DNA of 64,000 bases from Neisseria dentiae (GTDB taxonomy: Bacteria; Pseudomonadota; Gammaproteobacteria; Burkholderiales; Neisseriaceae): positions 186,001 to 250,000 of the forward strand of contig NZ_CP059570.1 in the NCBI RefSeq assembly GCF_014055005.1, read 5' to 3'. The notes under the pieces were generated by a model, which saw only the letters and a program-made list of their open reading frames with translations, searched no databases and was not told where the DNA came from. Positions 8,761 to 18,578 of this stretch are shown here, piece by piece (position 1 is the first letter of the stretch; the number at the start of each line of letters is the position of its first letter). The translations under genes were made by a program, and so were the position numbers.

Positions 8761-11700
8761 ATGTCTAAAAACATTACTTTAAATATCAACAATGCTCAAA
8801 AAACTTTGGAGACCGTAAAGTTTCAGACGGCCTCCGGCGAAGCATTGCGCATTCCCGCTCAGGCTGACGTCAATTATCAATTTATCGAAGATGCAACATC
8901 GTACGCACCTGAAAACATCATGACCAAGCGTGTGGGCGATGATTTGACCGTTGCCTTCGAAGGGTCGGATATTGCCAATCCCGACTTGATTTTAGAAGGT
9001 TACTATTCAAAAGAAACCGGCGCGTCCAAAGGCAGCCTGTTAATCGGCCAGCACGAAAACGGCAACACTTACCCCTATGTTCCGGAAAGCACGGAAACTT
9101 CAGATGCCGTTACCATGCTGGCGGAAGAGGTAACAGCCGGCCAAGCCTTGGGCGGTGAAATCATTACAGCCATGTGGATGCCCAATCCCTTATGGCTCTT
9201 GGGTTTGCTGCCGCTGGCAGGTTTGGCGGCGCTGGCAGGCGGCAGTGATGGCGGTTCGGATAATCCGGCACCGGTTATTACTGTTAACGCACCGGACAAC
9301 ACCACGGACAATACCCCCGAAATTACCGGTACCGTTAACAACGCAGAACCGGGCAGCGTAGTAACCGTTGTTTTGGTTGACAGCCAAGGAGTCAGCCAAA
9401 CCGTTTCGGTAACCATCGGTGAAACCGGCGAATATTCAGTAGAGCCGGCCAATCCGCTGGCCGACGGCGTTTATACCGCTACGGCAACTGTTGAAACAGT
9501 ATCCGGCAAGTCTGCCACCGCTACTGATCCCGGCAGCATCGATACAACCGCACAAATCACCGTTAACGCCCCTGATTTGACCAACGACAACACACCCACA
9601 ATCAGCGGCACAGTAACCGATGTGGAAGAAGGTCAGGTTGTGACACTGGTTATTACCGGTTCAGACGGCCAAAGCCAAACCGTGACCGCTACCGTCAAAG
9701 CCGACGGCACTTACAGCGTAGACGTACCGAACGCACTGCTAGACGGTACATACACAGTAACGGCTACCGTTAAAGACAAATTGGGTAACGAGGGTCAGGC
9801 GAGTGACGACGGCTCTGTTGACACCGCCGCGCCGAGCATCAGCGTAGACGCGCCGGACAACAGCAGCGACAACACCCCGACCATCAGCGGCAAAACAGAC
9901 GCTCCCGCCGGTTCGGTGGTAACCGTTGTGGTAACCGGTTCAGACGGCCAAAGCCAAACCGTTACTGCTACCGTCAAAGCCGACGGCACTTACAGCGTAG
10001 ACGTACCCAACGTACTGCCCGACGGCAGCTACACAGCCGAAGCCTCGGTGAAAGACCCGGCCGGCAACGAAGCGGCGGCCAAAGACGACGGCTCCGTTGA
10101 CACCGCCGCCGCCATCACCGTAGACGCACCGGCGCTGACCAACGACAACACCCCAACCATTACCGGCACCACCACCGATGTGGAAGAAGGCCAGGTAGTA
10201 ACCGTTGTGGTGACCGACAGCCAGGGTAACACCCAAACCGTGACCACCACCGTCAAAGCCGACGGCAGCTACAGCGTAGACGTACCCAACGCACTGCCCG
10301 ACGGCAGCTACACAGCCGAAGCCTCGGTGAAAGACCCGGCCGGCAACGAAGCGGCTGCCAAAGACGACGGCTCCGTTGACACCGCCGCCGCCATCACCGT
10401 AGACGCACCGGCGCTGACCAACGACAACACCCCGACCATTACCGGCACCACCACCGATGTGGAAGAAGGCCAGGTAGTAACCGTTGTGGTGACCGACAGC
10501 CAGGGTAACACCCAAACCGTGACCACCACCGTCAAAGCCGACGGCAGCTACAGCGTAGACGTACCGAACGCACTGCCCGACGGCAACTACGGCGTTACCG
10601 CCACCGTCAGCGACAAAGCCGGCAACAGCGCGACCGCCGAAGACAAAGAAGGCAACGTGGTAGACACCACCGCCCCGAGCATCAGCGTAGACGCGCCCGA
10701 CAACAGCAGCGACAACACCCCGACCATCAGCGGCAAAACAGACGCGCCCGAAGGTTCGGTGGTAACCGTTGTGGTAACCGGTTCAGACGGCCAAAGCCAA
10801 ACCGTTACTGCTACCGTCAAAGCCGACGGCACTTACAGCGTAGACGTACCCAACGCACTGCCCGACGGCAGCTACACAGCCGAAGCCTCGGTGAAAGACC
10901 CGGCCGGCAACGAAGCGGTGGCCAAAGACGACGGCTCCGTTGACACCGCCGCGCCGAGCATTACCGTAGACGTACCCGACGTCACCAACGACACCACCCC
11001 GACCATCACCGGCACCACAGATGCGCCCGCAGGTTCGGTGGTAACCGTTGTGATCACCGACGGCGAAGGCAATACCCAAACCGTGACCACTACCGTTAAC
11101 GGCGACGGCACTTACAGCGTAGAAGTACCGAACGCACTGCCCGAAGGTCCGGTAACCGTAGAAGCCACCGTAAAAGATCCGTCAGGCAACGAAGGCAAAG
11201 CGACCGACAAAGGCGAAGTGGACACCACCGCGCCGAGCATCAGCGTAGACGCGCCGGACAACAGCAGCGACAACACCCCGACCATCAGCGGCAAAACAGA
11301 CGCTCCCGCCGGTTCGGTGGTAACCGTTGTGGTAACCGGTTCAGACGGCCAAAGCCAAACCGTTACTGCTACCGTCAAAGCCGACGGCACTTACAGCGTA
11401 GACGTACCCAACGTACTGCCCGACGGCAGCTACACAGCCGAAGCCTCGGTGAAAGACCCGGCCGGCAACGAAGCGGCGGCCAAAGACGACGGCTCCGTTG
11501 ACACCGCCGCCGCCATCACCGTAGACGCACCGGCGCTGACCAACGACAACACCCCAACCATTACCGGCACCACCACCGATGTGGAAGAAGGCCAGGTAGT
11601 AACCGTTGTGGTGACCGACAGCCAGGGTAACACCCAAACCGTGACCACCACCGTCAAAGCCGACGGCAGCTACAGCGTAGACGTACCGAACGCACTGCCC

Positions 11701-14700
11701 GACGGCAACTACGGCGTTACCGCCACCGTCAGCGACAAAGCCGGCAACAGCGCGACCGCCGAAGACAAAGAAGGCAACGTGGTGGATACCACTGCCCCGT
11801 CTATCAGCGTAGACGCGCCCGACAAAAGCAGCGACAACACCCCGACCATCAGCGGCAAAACAGACGCCCCCGAAGGTTCGGTGGTAACCGTTGTGGTAAC
11901 CGGTTCAGACGGCCAAACACAAACCGTTACTGCTACCGTCAAAGCCGACGGCACTTACAGCGTAGACGTACCCAACGCACTGCCCGACGGCAGCTACACA
12001 GCCGAAGCCTCGGTGAAAGACCCGGCCGGCAACGAAGCGGCTGCCAAAGACGACGGCTCCGTTGACACCGCCGCCGCCATCACCGTAGACGCACCGGCGC
12101 TGACCAACGACAACACCCCGACCATTACCGGCACCACCACCGATGTGGAAGAAGGCCAGGTAGTAACCGTTGTGGTGACCGACAGCCAGGGTAACACCCA
12201 AACCGTGACCACCACCGTCAAAGCCGACGGCAGCTACAGCGTAGACGTACCGAACGCACTGCCCGACGGCAACTACGGCGTTACCGCCACCGTCAGCGAC
12301 AAAGCCGGCAACAGCGCGACCGCCGAAGACAAAGAAGGCAACGTGGTAGACACCACCGCCCCGAGCATCAGCGTAGACGCGCCCGACAACAGCAGCGACA
12401 ACACCCCGACCATCAGCGGCAAAACAGACGCGCCCGAAGGTTCGGTGGTCACCGTTGTGGTAACCGGTTCAGACGGCCAAAGCCAAACCGTTACTGCTAC
12501 CGTCAAAGCCGACGGCACTTACAGCGTAGACGTACCCAACGCACTGCCCGACGGCAGCTACACAGCCGAAGCCTCGGTGAAAGACCCGGCCGGCAACGAA
12601 GCGGTGGCCAAAGACGACGGCTCCGTTGACACCGCCGCGCCGAGCATTACCGTAGACGTACCCGACGTCACCAACGACACCACCCCGACCATCACCGGCA
12701 CCACAGATGCGCCCGCAGGTTCGGTGGTAACCGTTGTGATCACCGACGGCGAAGGCAATACCCAAACCGTGACCACTACCGTTAACGGCGACGGCACTTA
12801 CAGCGTAGAAGTACCGAACGCACTGCCCGAAGGTCCGGTAACCGTAGAAGCCACCGTAAAAGATCCGTCAGGCAACGAAGGCAAAGCGACCGACAAAGGC
12901 GAAGTGGACACCACCGCGCCGAGCATCAGCGTAGACGCGCCGGACAACAGCAGCGACAACACCCCGACCATCAGCGGCAAAACAGACGCCCCCGCCGGTT
13001 CGGTGGTAACCGTTGTGGTAACCGGTTCAGACGGCCAAAGCCAAACCGTTACTGCTACCGTCAAAGCCGACGGCACTTACAGCGTAGACGTACCCAACGC
13101 ACTGCCCGACGGCAGCTACACGGCCGAAGCCTCGGTGAAAGACCCGGCCGGCAACGAAGCGGCGGCCAAAGACGACGGCTCCGTTGACACCGCCGCCGCC
13201 ATCACCGTAGACGCACCGGCGCTGACCAACGACAACACCCCGACCATTACCGGCACCACCACCGATGTGGAAGAAGGCCAGGTAGTAACCGTTGTGGTGA
13301 CCGACAGCCAGGGTAACACCCAAACCGTGACCACCACCGTCAAAGCCGACGGCAGCTACAGCGTAGACGTACCGAACGCACTGCCCGACGGCAACTACGG
13401 CGTTACCGCCACCGTCAGCGACAAAGCCGGCAACAGCGCGACCGCCGAAGACAAAGAAGGCAACGTGGTAGACACCACCGCCCCGAGCATCAGCGTAGAC
13501 GCGCCCGACAACAGCAGCGACAACACCCCGACCATCAGCGGCAAAACAGACGCGCCCGAAGGTTCGGTGGTCACCGTTGTGGTAACCGGTTCAGACGGCC
13601 AAAGCCAAACCGTTACTGCTACCGTCAAAGCCGACGGCACTTACAGCGTAGACGTACCCAACGCACTGCCCGACGGCAGCTACACAGCCGAAGCCTCGGT
13701 GAAAGACCCGGCCGGCAACGAAGCGGTGGCCAAAGACGACGGCTCCGTTGACACCGCCGCGCCGAGCATTACCGTAGACGTACCCGACGTCACCAACGAC
13801 ACCACCCCGACCATCACCGGCACCACAGATGCGCCCGCAGGTTCGGTGGTAACCGTTGTGATCACCGACGGCGAAGGCAATACCCAAACCGTGACCACTA
13901 CCGTTAACGGCGACGGCACTTACAGCGTAGAAGTACCGAACGCACTGCCCGAAGGTCCGGTAACCGTAGAAGCCACCGTAAAAGATCCGTCAGGCAACGA
14001 AGGCAAAGCGACCGACAAAGGCGAAGTGGACACCACCGCGCCGAGCATCAGCGTAGACGCGCCGGACAACAGCAGCGACAACACCCCGACCATCAGCGGC
14101 AAAACAGACGCTCCCGCCGGTTCGGTGGTAACCGTTGTGGTAACCGGTTCAGACGGCCAAAGCCAAACCGTTACTGCTACCGTCAAAGCCGACGGCACTT
14201 ACAGCGTAGACGTACCCAACGTACTGCCCGACGGCAGCTACACAGCCGAAGCCTCGGTGAAAGACCCGGCCGGCAACGAAGCGGCGGCCAAAGACGACGG
14301 CTCCGTTGACACCGCCGCCGCCATCACCGTAGACGCACCGGCGCTGACCAACGACAACACCCCAACCATTACCGGCACCACCACCGATGTGGAAGAAGGC
14401 CAGGTAGTAACCGTTGTGGTGACCGACAGCCAGGGTAACACCCAAACCGTGACCACCACCGTCAAAGCCGACGGCAGCTACAGCGTAGACGTACCGAACG
14501 CACTGCCCGACGGCAACTACGGCGTTACCGCCACCGTCAGCGACAAAGCCGGCAACAGCGCGACCGCCGAAGACAAAGAAGGCAACGTGGTGGATACCAC
14601 TGCCCCGTCTATCAGCGTAGACGCGCCCGACAAAAGCAGCGACAACACCCCGACCATCAGCGGCAAAACAGACGCCCCCGAAGGTTCGGTGGTAACCGTT

Positions 14701-17700
14701 GTGGTAACCGGTTCAGACGGCCAAACACAAACCGTTACTGCTACCGTCAAAGCCGACGGCACTTACAGCGTAGACGTACCCAACGCACTGCCGGACGGCA
14801 GCTACACAGCCGAAGCCTCGGTGAAAGACCCGGCCGGCAACGAAGCGGCTGCCAAAGACGACGGCTCCGTTGACACCGCCGCCGCCATCACCGTAGACGC
14901 ACCGGCGCTGACCAACGACAACACCCCGACCATTACCGGCACCACCACCGATGTGGAAGAAGGCCAGGTAGTAACCGTTGTGGTGACCGACAGCCAGGGT
15001 AACACCCAAACCGTGACCACCACCGTCAAAGCCGACGGCAGCTACAGCGTAGACGTACCGAACGCACTGCCCGACGGCAACTACGGCGTTACCGCCACCG
15101 TCAGCGACAAAGCCGGCAACAGCGCGACCGCCGAAGACAAAGAAGGCAACGTGGTAGACACCACCGCCCCGAGCATCAGCGTAGACGCGCCCGACAACAG
15201 CAGCGACAACACCCCGACCATCAGCGGCAAAACAGACGCTCCCGCCGGTTCGGTGGTAACCGTTGTGGTAACCGGTTCAGACGGCCAAACACAAACCGTT
15301 ACTGCTACCGTCAAAGCCGACGGCACTTACAGCGTAGACGTACCCAACGCACTGCCGGACGGCAGCTACACAGCCGAAGCCTCGGTGAAAGACCCGGCCG
15401 GCAACGAAGCGGTGGCCAAAGACGACGGCTCCGTTGACACCGCCGCGCCGAGCATTACCGTAGACGTACCCGACGTCACCAACGACACCACCCCGACCAT
15501 CACCGGCACCACAGATGCGCCCGCAGGTTCGGTGGTAACCGTTGTGATCACCGACGGCGAAGGCAATACCCAAACCGTGACCACTACCGTTAACGGCGAC
15601 GGCACTTACAGCGTAGAAGTACCGAACGCACTGCCCGAAGGTCCGGTAACCGTAGAAGCCACCGTAAAAGATCCGTCAGGCAACGAAGGCAAAGCGACCG
15701 ACAAAGGCGAAGTGGACACCACCGCGCCGAGCATCAGCGTAGACGCGCCGGACAACAGCAGCGACAACACCCCGACCATCAGCGGCAAAACAGACGCCCC
15801 CGCCGGTTCGGTGGTAACCGTTGTGGTAACCGGTTCAGACGGCCAAAGCCAAACCGTTACTGCTACCGTCAAAGCCGACGGCACTTACAGCGTAGACGTA
15901 CCCAACGCACTGCCCGACGGCAGCTACACAGCCGAAGCTTCGGTGAAAGATCCGGCCGGTAACGAAGCAGCTGCTAAGGATCCAGGCTCTGTGGATACTG
16001 TTGTTCCGACCGTGAAAGCGCAAGACCAACAAGTTGCAGAAGCCAGTAATGCGAAAGTTAGCGGTATTATCAAAGTAGGGGATGCAGGTGGTGTAGCTTC
16101 GATTACTGTAGCCGGTAAAGATGTAACCTCCGCAACCTCGACAACACCGGTTGTGATTAACACCGCCAAAGGCCAGTTGGTGATTAACGGTTACGATGCT
16201 GTCAAAGGTGAAGTAACTTATACCTACACCGAAAACGGTACGCGCAAAGACCACAGCAAGGGTGATGATTCCGTAATCGATAACTTTATTGTTGCGGTGA
16301 AGGATAAAGCCGGTAATACCGCCATGGACAGCTTGGATATCAAGATAACCGATACCGCTCCTGTTGCTGTGGACGATGTGAACAGCATTGGAGAAAAAGG
16401 TACATCGGTGAGCGGCAGCGTGTTGGCCAACGACACGACCGGCGCGGATATTCCGGTAACGGTAACTTCCGGTGAACAAAACGGTAACTATGGCAAGCTG
16501 GTATTGGGTGACGACGGTAAATATACATACCATCTCGACGGCAATAATGAAACCGTAAAAGCCTTGAACAGCGGTGAGAAGCTGGTTGATACCTTTACCT
16601 ATACCGTGAAGGATGCCGACGGCGACACTTCAACGGCCACTCTCAGCATTACCATTAACGGTGTAGATAGCGACAAAATCACAATCGGCACCAACGAGCC
16701 GAATACCGATATTAAAGGCGGTGGCGGCAATGATGTACTGATCGGTGATGCAGGCGGCACGCAAACTATTATCACCAAAGGAACAGACTATAATGTTGCC
16801 ATTCTGTTTGATATCTCAAACAGCATGAAAACGTATAAAACCGAGAGCGGTATGTCTTACCTGAATATGGCTAAAGCTTCCCTGCTGAAACTGGCAGGAG
16901 AGTTGGCGGCGCACGACGGCGATGTGAATGTCAGCCTGATTGTGTTCAACCAAACGGCCAAACAAGTGGTTGATATCCGCGATTTGAACGAGAGCAATGT
17001 AGATTCGTTGTTGAGAGGCATCATCGTCCAAGATAGCCAAGCCGGTGGTGTTACCAACTACGATGATGCGTTCAAAGATACGGCAGCATGGTTTAACAAA
17101 GTGTCAGGCAACGGTTACACCAACGTAACTTACTTCCTGACCGACGGACAACCTACAGCCTATGGTGACGACGGCCGCAGCGGCGATCTCCGCTATCTCG
17201 GTTACGTTACACAGAATGCAGTCAATGCCGGCTTGAACAGCTTCAAAGCATTGAGCGCAGTATCTGACGTACATGCAATCGGCTTTAAGCAAGGCGTAGA
17301 GCAAACCACTTTGAAATATTTCGACACCACAACCCAATCAGGCAATCTGACTGAAGAAAGTAATGTTGTCGACACTTTCTACTCTTACGGAAGAGAGCGA
17401 GTGGTTTACCAAGGAACGGCAGGCGAAGCCGCTATCGTGAATTCGCCCGACGAGTTGGATGCCGCCTTGAAGAAAGGTTCGTCAACCACAGTAGTGGAAG
17501 GCGTATCAAACGATACCCTGGCTGGCGGGGAAGGCAACGACATCTTGTTCGGCGACTCCATCAATACCGACCATTTGTCTTGGACAAACAGCGCAACCGG
17601 ATCAGTTTACAAAGCCGGCAGCCACGACGGTATGGGTTCGCAAGCACTGAACGAATTCATCAAATGGAGTGAAAACGGAGGTGTTGCGGCAACCGACCAG

Positions 17701-18114
17701 CAAAAAGTCGATTATGTTCAAAAACATTGGGCAGAATTGCTGGACAACCGTTCCGACGGCGGTAACGATACTTTAAACGGCGGTGCCGGTGACGACATCC
17801 TGTTCGGAGGCGCCGGTGACGACAGCCTGACCGGCGGAGAAGATGCGGATAAGTTTGTATTCTTGGCCAACAGCAACAGCGGCAAAGACCAAATCCTTGA
17901 CTTTCAGGCCGGTAGCGACAAAGTTGTATTTGCCGATTTGGTAGGTCCCGAGCAGCTTCAAGGCGCGGTATGGAACGACCAAACCCACACCCTGAGCTTT
18001 ACCGGTGTAGGCAAGGATGGCGCCACTTACCAAAACAGCATCACGTTCTCCGGCATCTCTTCGGGCGAAACCCTGAACAGCATTCTGGAAAAACATGTTG
18101 AATTTATCGGCTGA
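8761..18114 (+). CDS. Giant BapA-like type I-secreted adhesin
   Basis: A 3,117-residue surface adhesin. Start ATG 8761 is chosen over the in-frame GTG 8752 because AAGG lies just ahead of it. Layout: residues 1-140 resemble the BapA prefix domain; a hydrophobic Pro/Leu/Ala/Gly stretch (about 145-165); 24 Ig-like repeats of about 93 residues (about 172-2415); cadherin/VCBS-like domains (about 2416-2640); a short GGGGNDVLIGD motif; a von Willebrand A domain (about 2677-2880) with MIDAS DISNS and FLTDGQP; GGEGNDILFGD; and a final RTX pair (GGNDTLNGGAGDD, GGAGDDSLTGG) leading into the type I secretion tail. There is no Sec signal, fitting ABC-type secretion. No secretion ABC/MFP/TolC genes lie in the window. 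Probably mediates cell or surface attachment. Assembly collapse or expansion of repeats is possible. Confidence 0.92.
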   Translation: MSKNITLNINNAQKTLETVKFQTASGEALRIPAQADVNYQFIEDATSYAPENIMTKRVGDDLTVAFEGSDIANPDLILEGYYSKETGASKGSLLIGQHENGNTYPYVPESTETSDAVTMLAEEVTAGQALGGEIITAMWMPNPLWLLGLLPLAGLAALAGGSDGGSDNPAPVITVNAPDNTTDNTPEITGTVNNAEPGSVVTVVLVDSQGVSQTVSVTIGETGEYSVEPANPLADGVYTATATVETVSGKSATATDPGSIDTTAQITVNAPDLTNDNTPTISGTVTDVEEGQVVTLVITGSDGQSQTVTATVKADGTYSVDVPNALLDGTYTVTATVKDKLGNEGQASDDGSVDTAAPSISVDAPDNSSDNTPTISGKTDAPAGSVVTVVVTGSDGQSQTVTATVKADGTYSVDVPNVLPDGSYTAEASVKDPAGNEAAAKDDGSVDTAAAITVDAPALTNDNTPTITGTTTDVEEGQVVTVVVTDSQGNTQTVTTTVKADGSYSVDVPNALPDGSYTAEASVKDPAGNEAAAKDDGSVDTAAAITVDAPALTNDNTPTITGTTTDVEEGQVVTVVVTDSQGNTQTVTTTVKADGSYSVDVPNALPDGNYGVTATVSDKAGNSATAEDKEGNVVDTTAPSISVDAPDNSSDNTPTISGKTDAPEGSVVTVVVTGSDGQSQTVTATVKADGTYSVDVPNALPDGSYTAEASVKDPAGNEAVAKDDGSVDTAAPSITVDVPDVTNDTTPTITGTTDAPAGSVVTVVITDGEGNTQTVTTTVNGDGTYSVEVPNALPEGPVTVEATVKDPSGNEGKATDKGEVDTTAPSISVDAPDNSSDNTPTISGKTDAPAGSVVTVVVTGSDGQSQTVTATVKADGTYSVDVPNVLPDGSYTAEASVKDPAGNEAAAKDDGSVDTAAAITVDAPALTNDNTPTITGTTTDVEEGQVVTVVVTDSQGNTQTVTTTVKADGSYSVDVPNALPDGNYGVTATVSDKAGNSATAEDKEGNVVDTTAPSISVDAPDKSSDNTPTISGKTDAPEGSVVTVVVTGSDGQTQTVTATVKADGTYSVDVPNALPDGSYTAEASVKDPAGNEAAAKDDGSVDTAAAITVDAPALTNDNTPTITGTTTDVEEGQVVTVVVTDSQGNTQTVTTTVKADGSYSVDVPNALPDGNYGVTATVSDKAGNSATAEDKEGNVVDTTAPSISVDAPDNSSDNTPTISGKTDAPEGSVVTVVVTGSDGQSQTVTATVKADGTYSVDVPNALPDGSYTAEASVKDPAGNEAVAKDDGSVDTAAPSITVDVPDVTNDTTPTITGTTDAPAGSVVTVVITDGEGNTQTVTTTVNGDGTYSVEVPNALPEGPVTVEATVKDPSGNEGKATDKGEVDTTAPSISVDAPDNSSDNTPTISGKTDAPAGSVVTVVVTGSDGQSQTVTATVKADGTYSVDVPNALPDGSYTAEASVKDPAGNEAAAKDDGSVDTAAAITVDAPALTNDNTPTITGTTTDVEEGQVVTVVVTDSQGNTQTVTTTVKADGSYSVDVPNALPDGNYGVTATVSDKAGNSATAEDKEGNVVDTTAPSISVDAPDNSSDNTPTISGKTDAPEGSVVTVVVTGSDGQSQTVTATVKADGTYSVDVPNALPDGSYTAEASVKDPAGNEAVAKDDGSVDTAAPSITVDVPDVTNDTTPTITGTTDAPAGSVVTVVITDGEGNTQTVTTTVNGDGTYSVEVPNALPEGPVTVEATVKDPSGNEGKATDKGEVDTTAPSISVDAPDNSSDNTPTISGKTDAPAGSVVTVVVTGSDGQSQTVTATVKADGTYSVDVPNVLPDGSYTAEASVKDPAGNEAAAKDDGSVDTAAAITVDAPALTNDNTPTITGTTTDVEEGQVVTVVVTDSQGNTQTVTTTVKADGSYSVDVPNALPDGNYGVTATVSDKAGNSATAEDKEGNVVDTTAPSISVDAPDKSSDNTPTISGKTDAPEGSVVTVVVTGSDGQTQTVTATVKADGTYSVDVPNALPDGSYTAEASVKDPAGNEAAAKDDGSVDTAAAITVDAPALTNDNTPTITGTTTDVEEGQVVTVVVTDSQGNTQTVTTTVKADGSYSVDVPNALPDGNYGVTATVSDKAGNSATAEDKEGNVVDTTAPSISVDAPDNSSDNTPTISGKTDAPAGSVVTVVVTGSDGQTQTVTATVKADGTYSVDVPNALPDGSYTAEASVKDPAGNEAVAKDDGSVDTAAPSITVDVPDVTNDTTPTITGTTDAPAGSVVTVVITDGEGNTQTVTTTVNGDGTYSVEVPNALPEGPVTVEATVKDPSGNEGKATDKGEVDTTAPSISVDAPDNSSDNTPTISGKTDAPAGSVVTVVVTGSDGQSQTVTATVKADGTYSVDVPNALPDGSYTAEASVKDPAGNEAAAKDPGSVDTVVPTVKAQDQQVAEASNAKVSGIIKVGDAGGVASITVAGKDVTSATSTTPVVINTAKGQLVINGYDAVKGEVTYTYTENGTRKDHSKGDDSVIDNFIVAVKDKAGNTAMDSLDIKITDTAPVAVDDVNSIGEKGTSVSGSVLANDTTGADIPVTVTSGEQNGNYGKLVLGDDGKYTYHLDGNNETVKALNSGEKLVDTFTYTVKDADGDTSTATLSITINGVDSDKITIGTNEPNTDIKGGGGNDVLIGDAGGTQTIITKGTDYNVAILFDISNSMKTYKTESGMSYLNMAKASLLKLAGELAAHDGDVNVSLIVFNQTAKQVVDIRDLNESNVDSLLRGIIVQDSQAGGVTNYDDAFKDTAAWFNKVSGNGYTNVTYFLTDGQPTAYGDDGRSGDLRYLGYVTQNAVNAGLNSFKALSAVSDVHAIGFKQGVEQTTLKYFDTTTQSGNLTEESNVVDTFYSYGRERVVYQGTAGEAAIVNSPDELDAALKKGSSTTVVEGVSNDTLAGGEGNDILFGDSINTDHLSWTNSATGSVYKAGSHDGMGSQALNEFIKWSENGGVAATDQQKVDYVQKHWAELLDNRSDGGNDTLNGGAGDDILFGGAGDDSLTGGEDADKFVFLANSNSGKDQILDFQAGSDKVVFADLVGPEQLQGAVWNDQTHTLSFTGVGKDGATYQNSITFSGISSGETLNSILEKHVEFIG
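9274..16008 (+). repeat. 24 tandem Ig-like repeats (about 281 bp each)
   Basis: The array falls into three main classes: A (ISVDAPDNSSDNTP), B (ITVDAPALTNDNTP) and C (ITVDVPDVTNDTTP), preceded by two diverged units. Class C units begin near 10960, 12646, 13768 and 15454. They are spaced 1686, 1122 and 1686 bp, that is six, four and six units, so larger blocks (A-B-A-B-A-C and A-B-A-C) were themselves duplicated almost without change. The last unit (ending GSVDTVVPT) is again diverged in DNA sequence, as edge units usually are. Confidence 0.95.
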
Positions 18115-18130
18115 TTAAACAGTTGGTAAA

Positions 18131-18160
18131 AAAAGGCCCTGTCGTAAGGCAGGGCCTTTT
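18131..18160 (+). terminator. Rho-independent terminator of the adhesin unit
   Basis: AAAAGGCCCTG (18131-18141) pairs with CAGGGCCTTTT (18150-18160), an 11-bp stem with the T-rich arm, 17 nt after the adhesin stop. Confidence 0.85.
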
Positions 18161-18578
18161 CTCGTAATAATGCCAGATAATTTTTGCAGATGGCCTTAGA
18201 TGTTGGAAATAACCGTGTTGTTTACACAATAAGTTGGGAAAAATAGGTCTGTAACACCTCGAAAGGCGTTTTCCCTTTCAGACAGCTATGCGGTTTGACC
18301 GTATTGTAATAATTAAGGAGCTAAGGAAGCAAAATTAGCCCAAGGGTTGATTTCGCAGTATTTTAAGCAAGACTTTATACAGATCATCATGCCTGTGATT
18401 GAAGCGAAATTCGGTTTTCTTTAAGTGTAAATAAAAAGTCTGAGACCTTTGCGAAATACCAGCTACTCCATCCAAACGGTTACCTGAACAATCAAGGTAA
18501 CCGTTTTTGCATTTTCAGACGTGTTTCTCGTCCATATTTCCCTCAATTAGCCCCTTTATCGGGGTGTCCATTGCCTTT

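Noticed and set aside
9795..15884. Many near-identical 75-98 codon minus-strand frames repeated through the adhesin gene
   Set aside because: They recur only because the adhesin repeats recur; no start signals, and sequence is the complement of the Ig-like units.
9274..16008. Regularly spaced repeats as a possible CRISPR array
   Set aside because: Units are about 281 bp, entirely coding, with no unique spacers.
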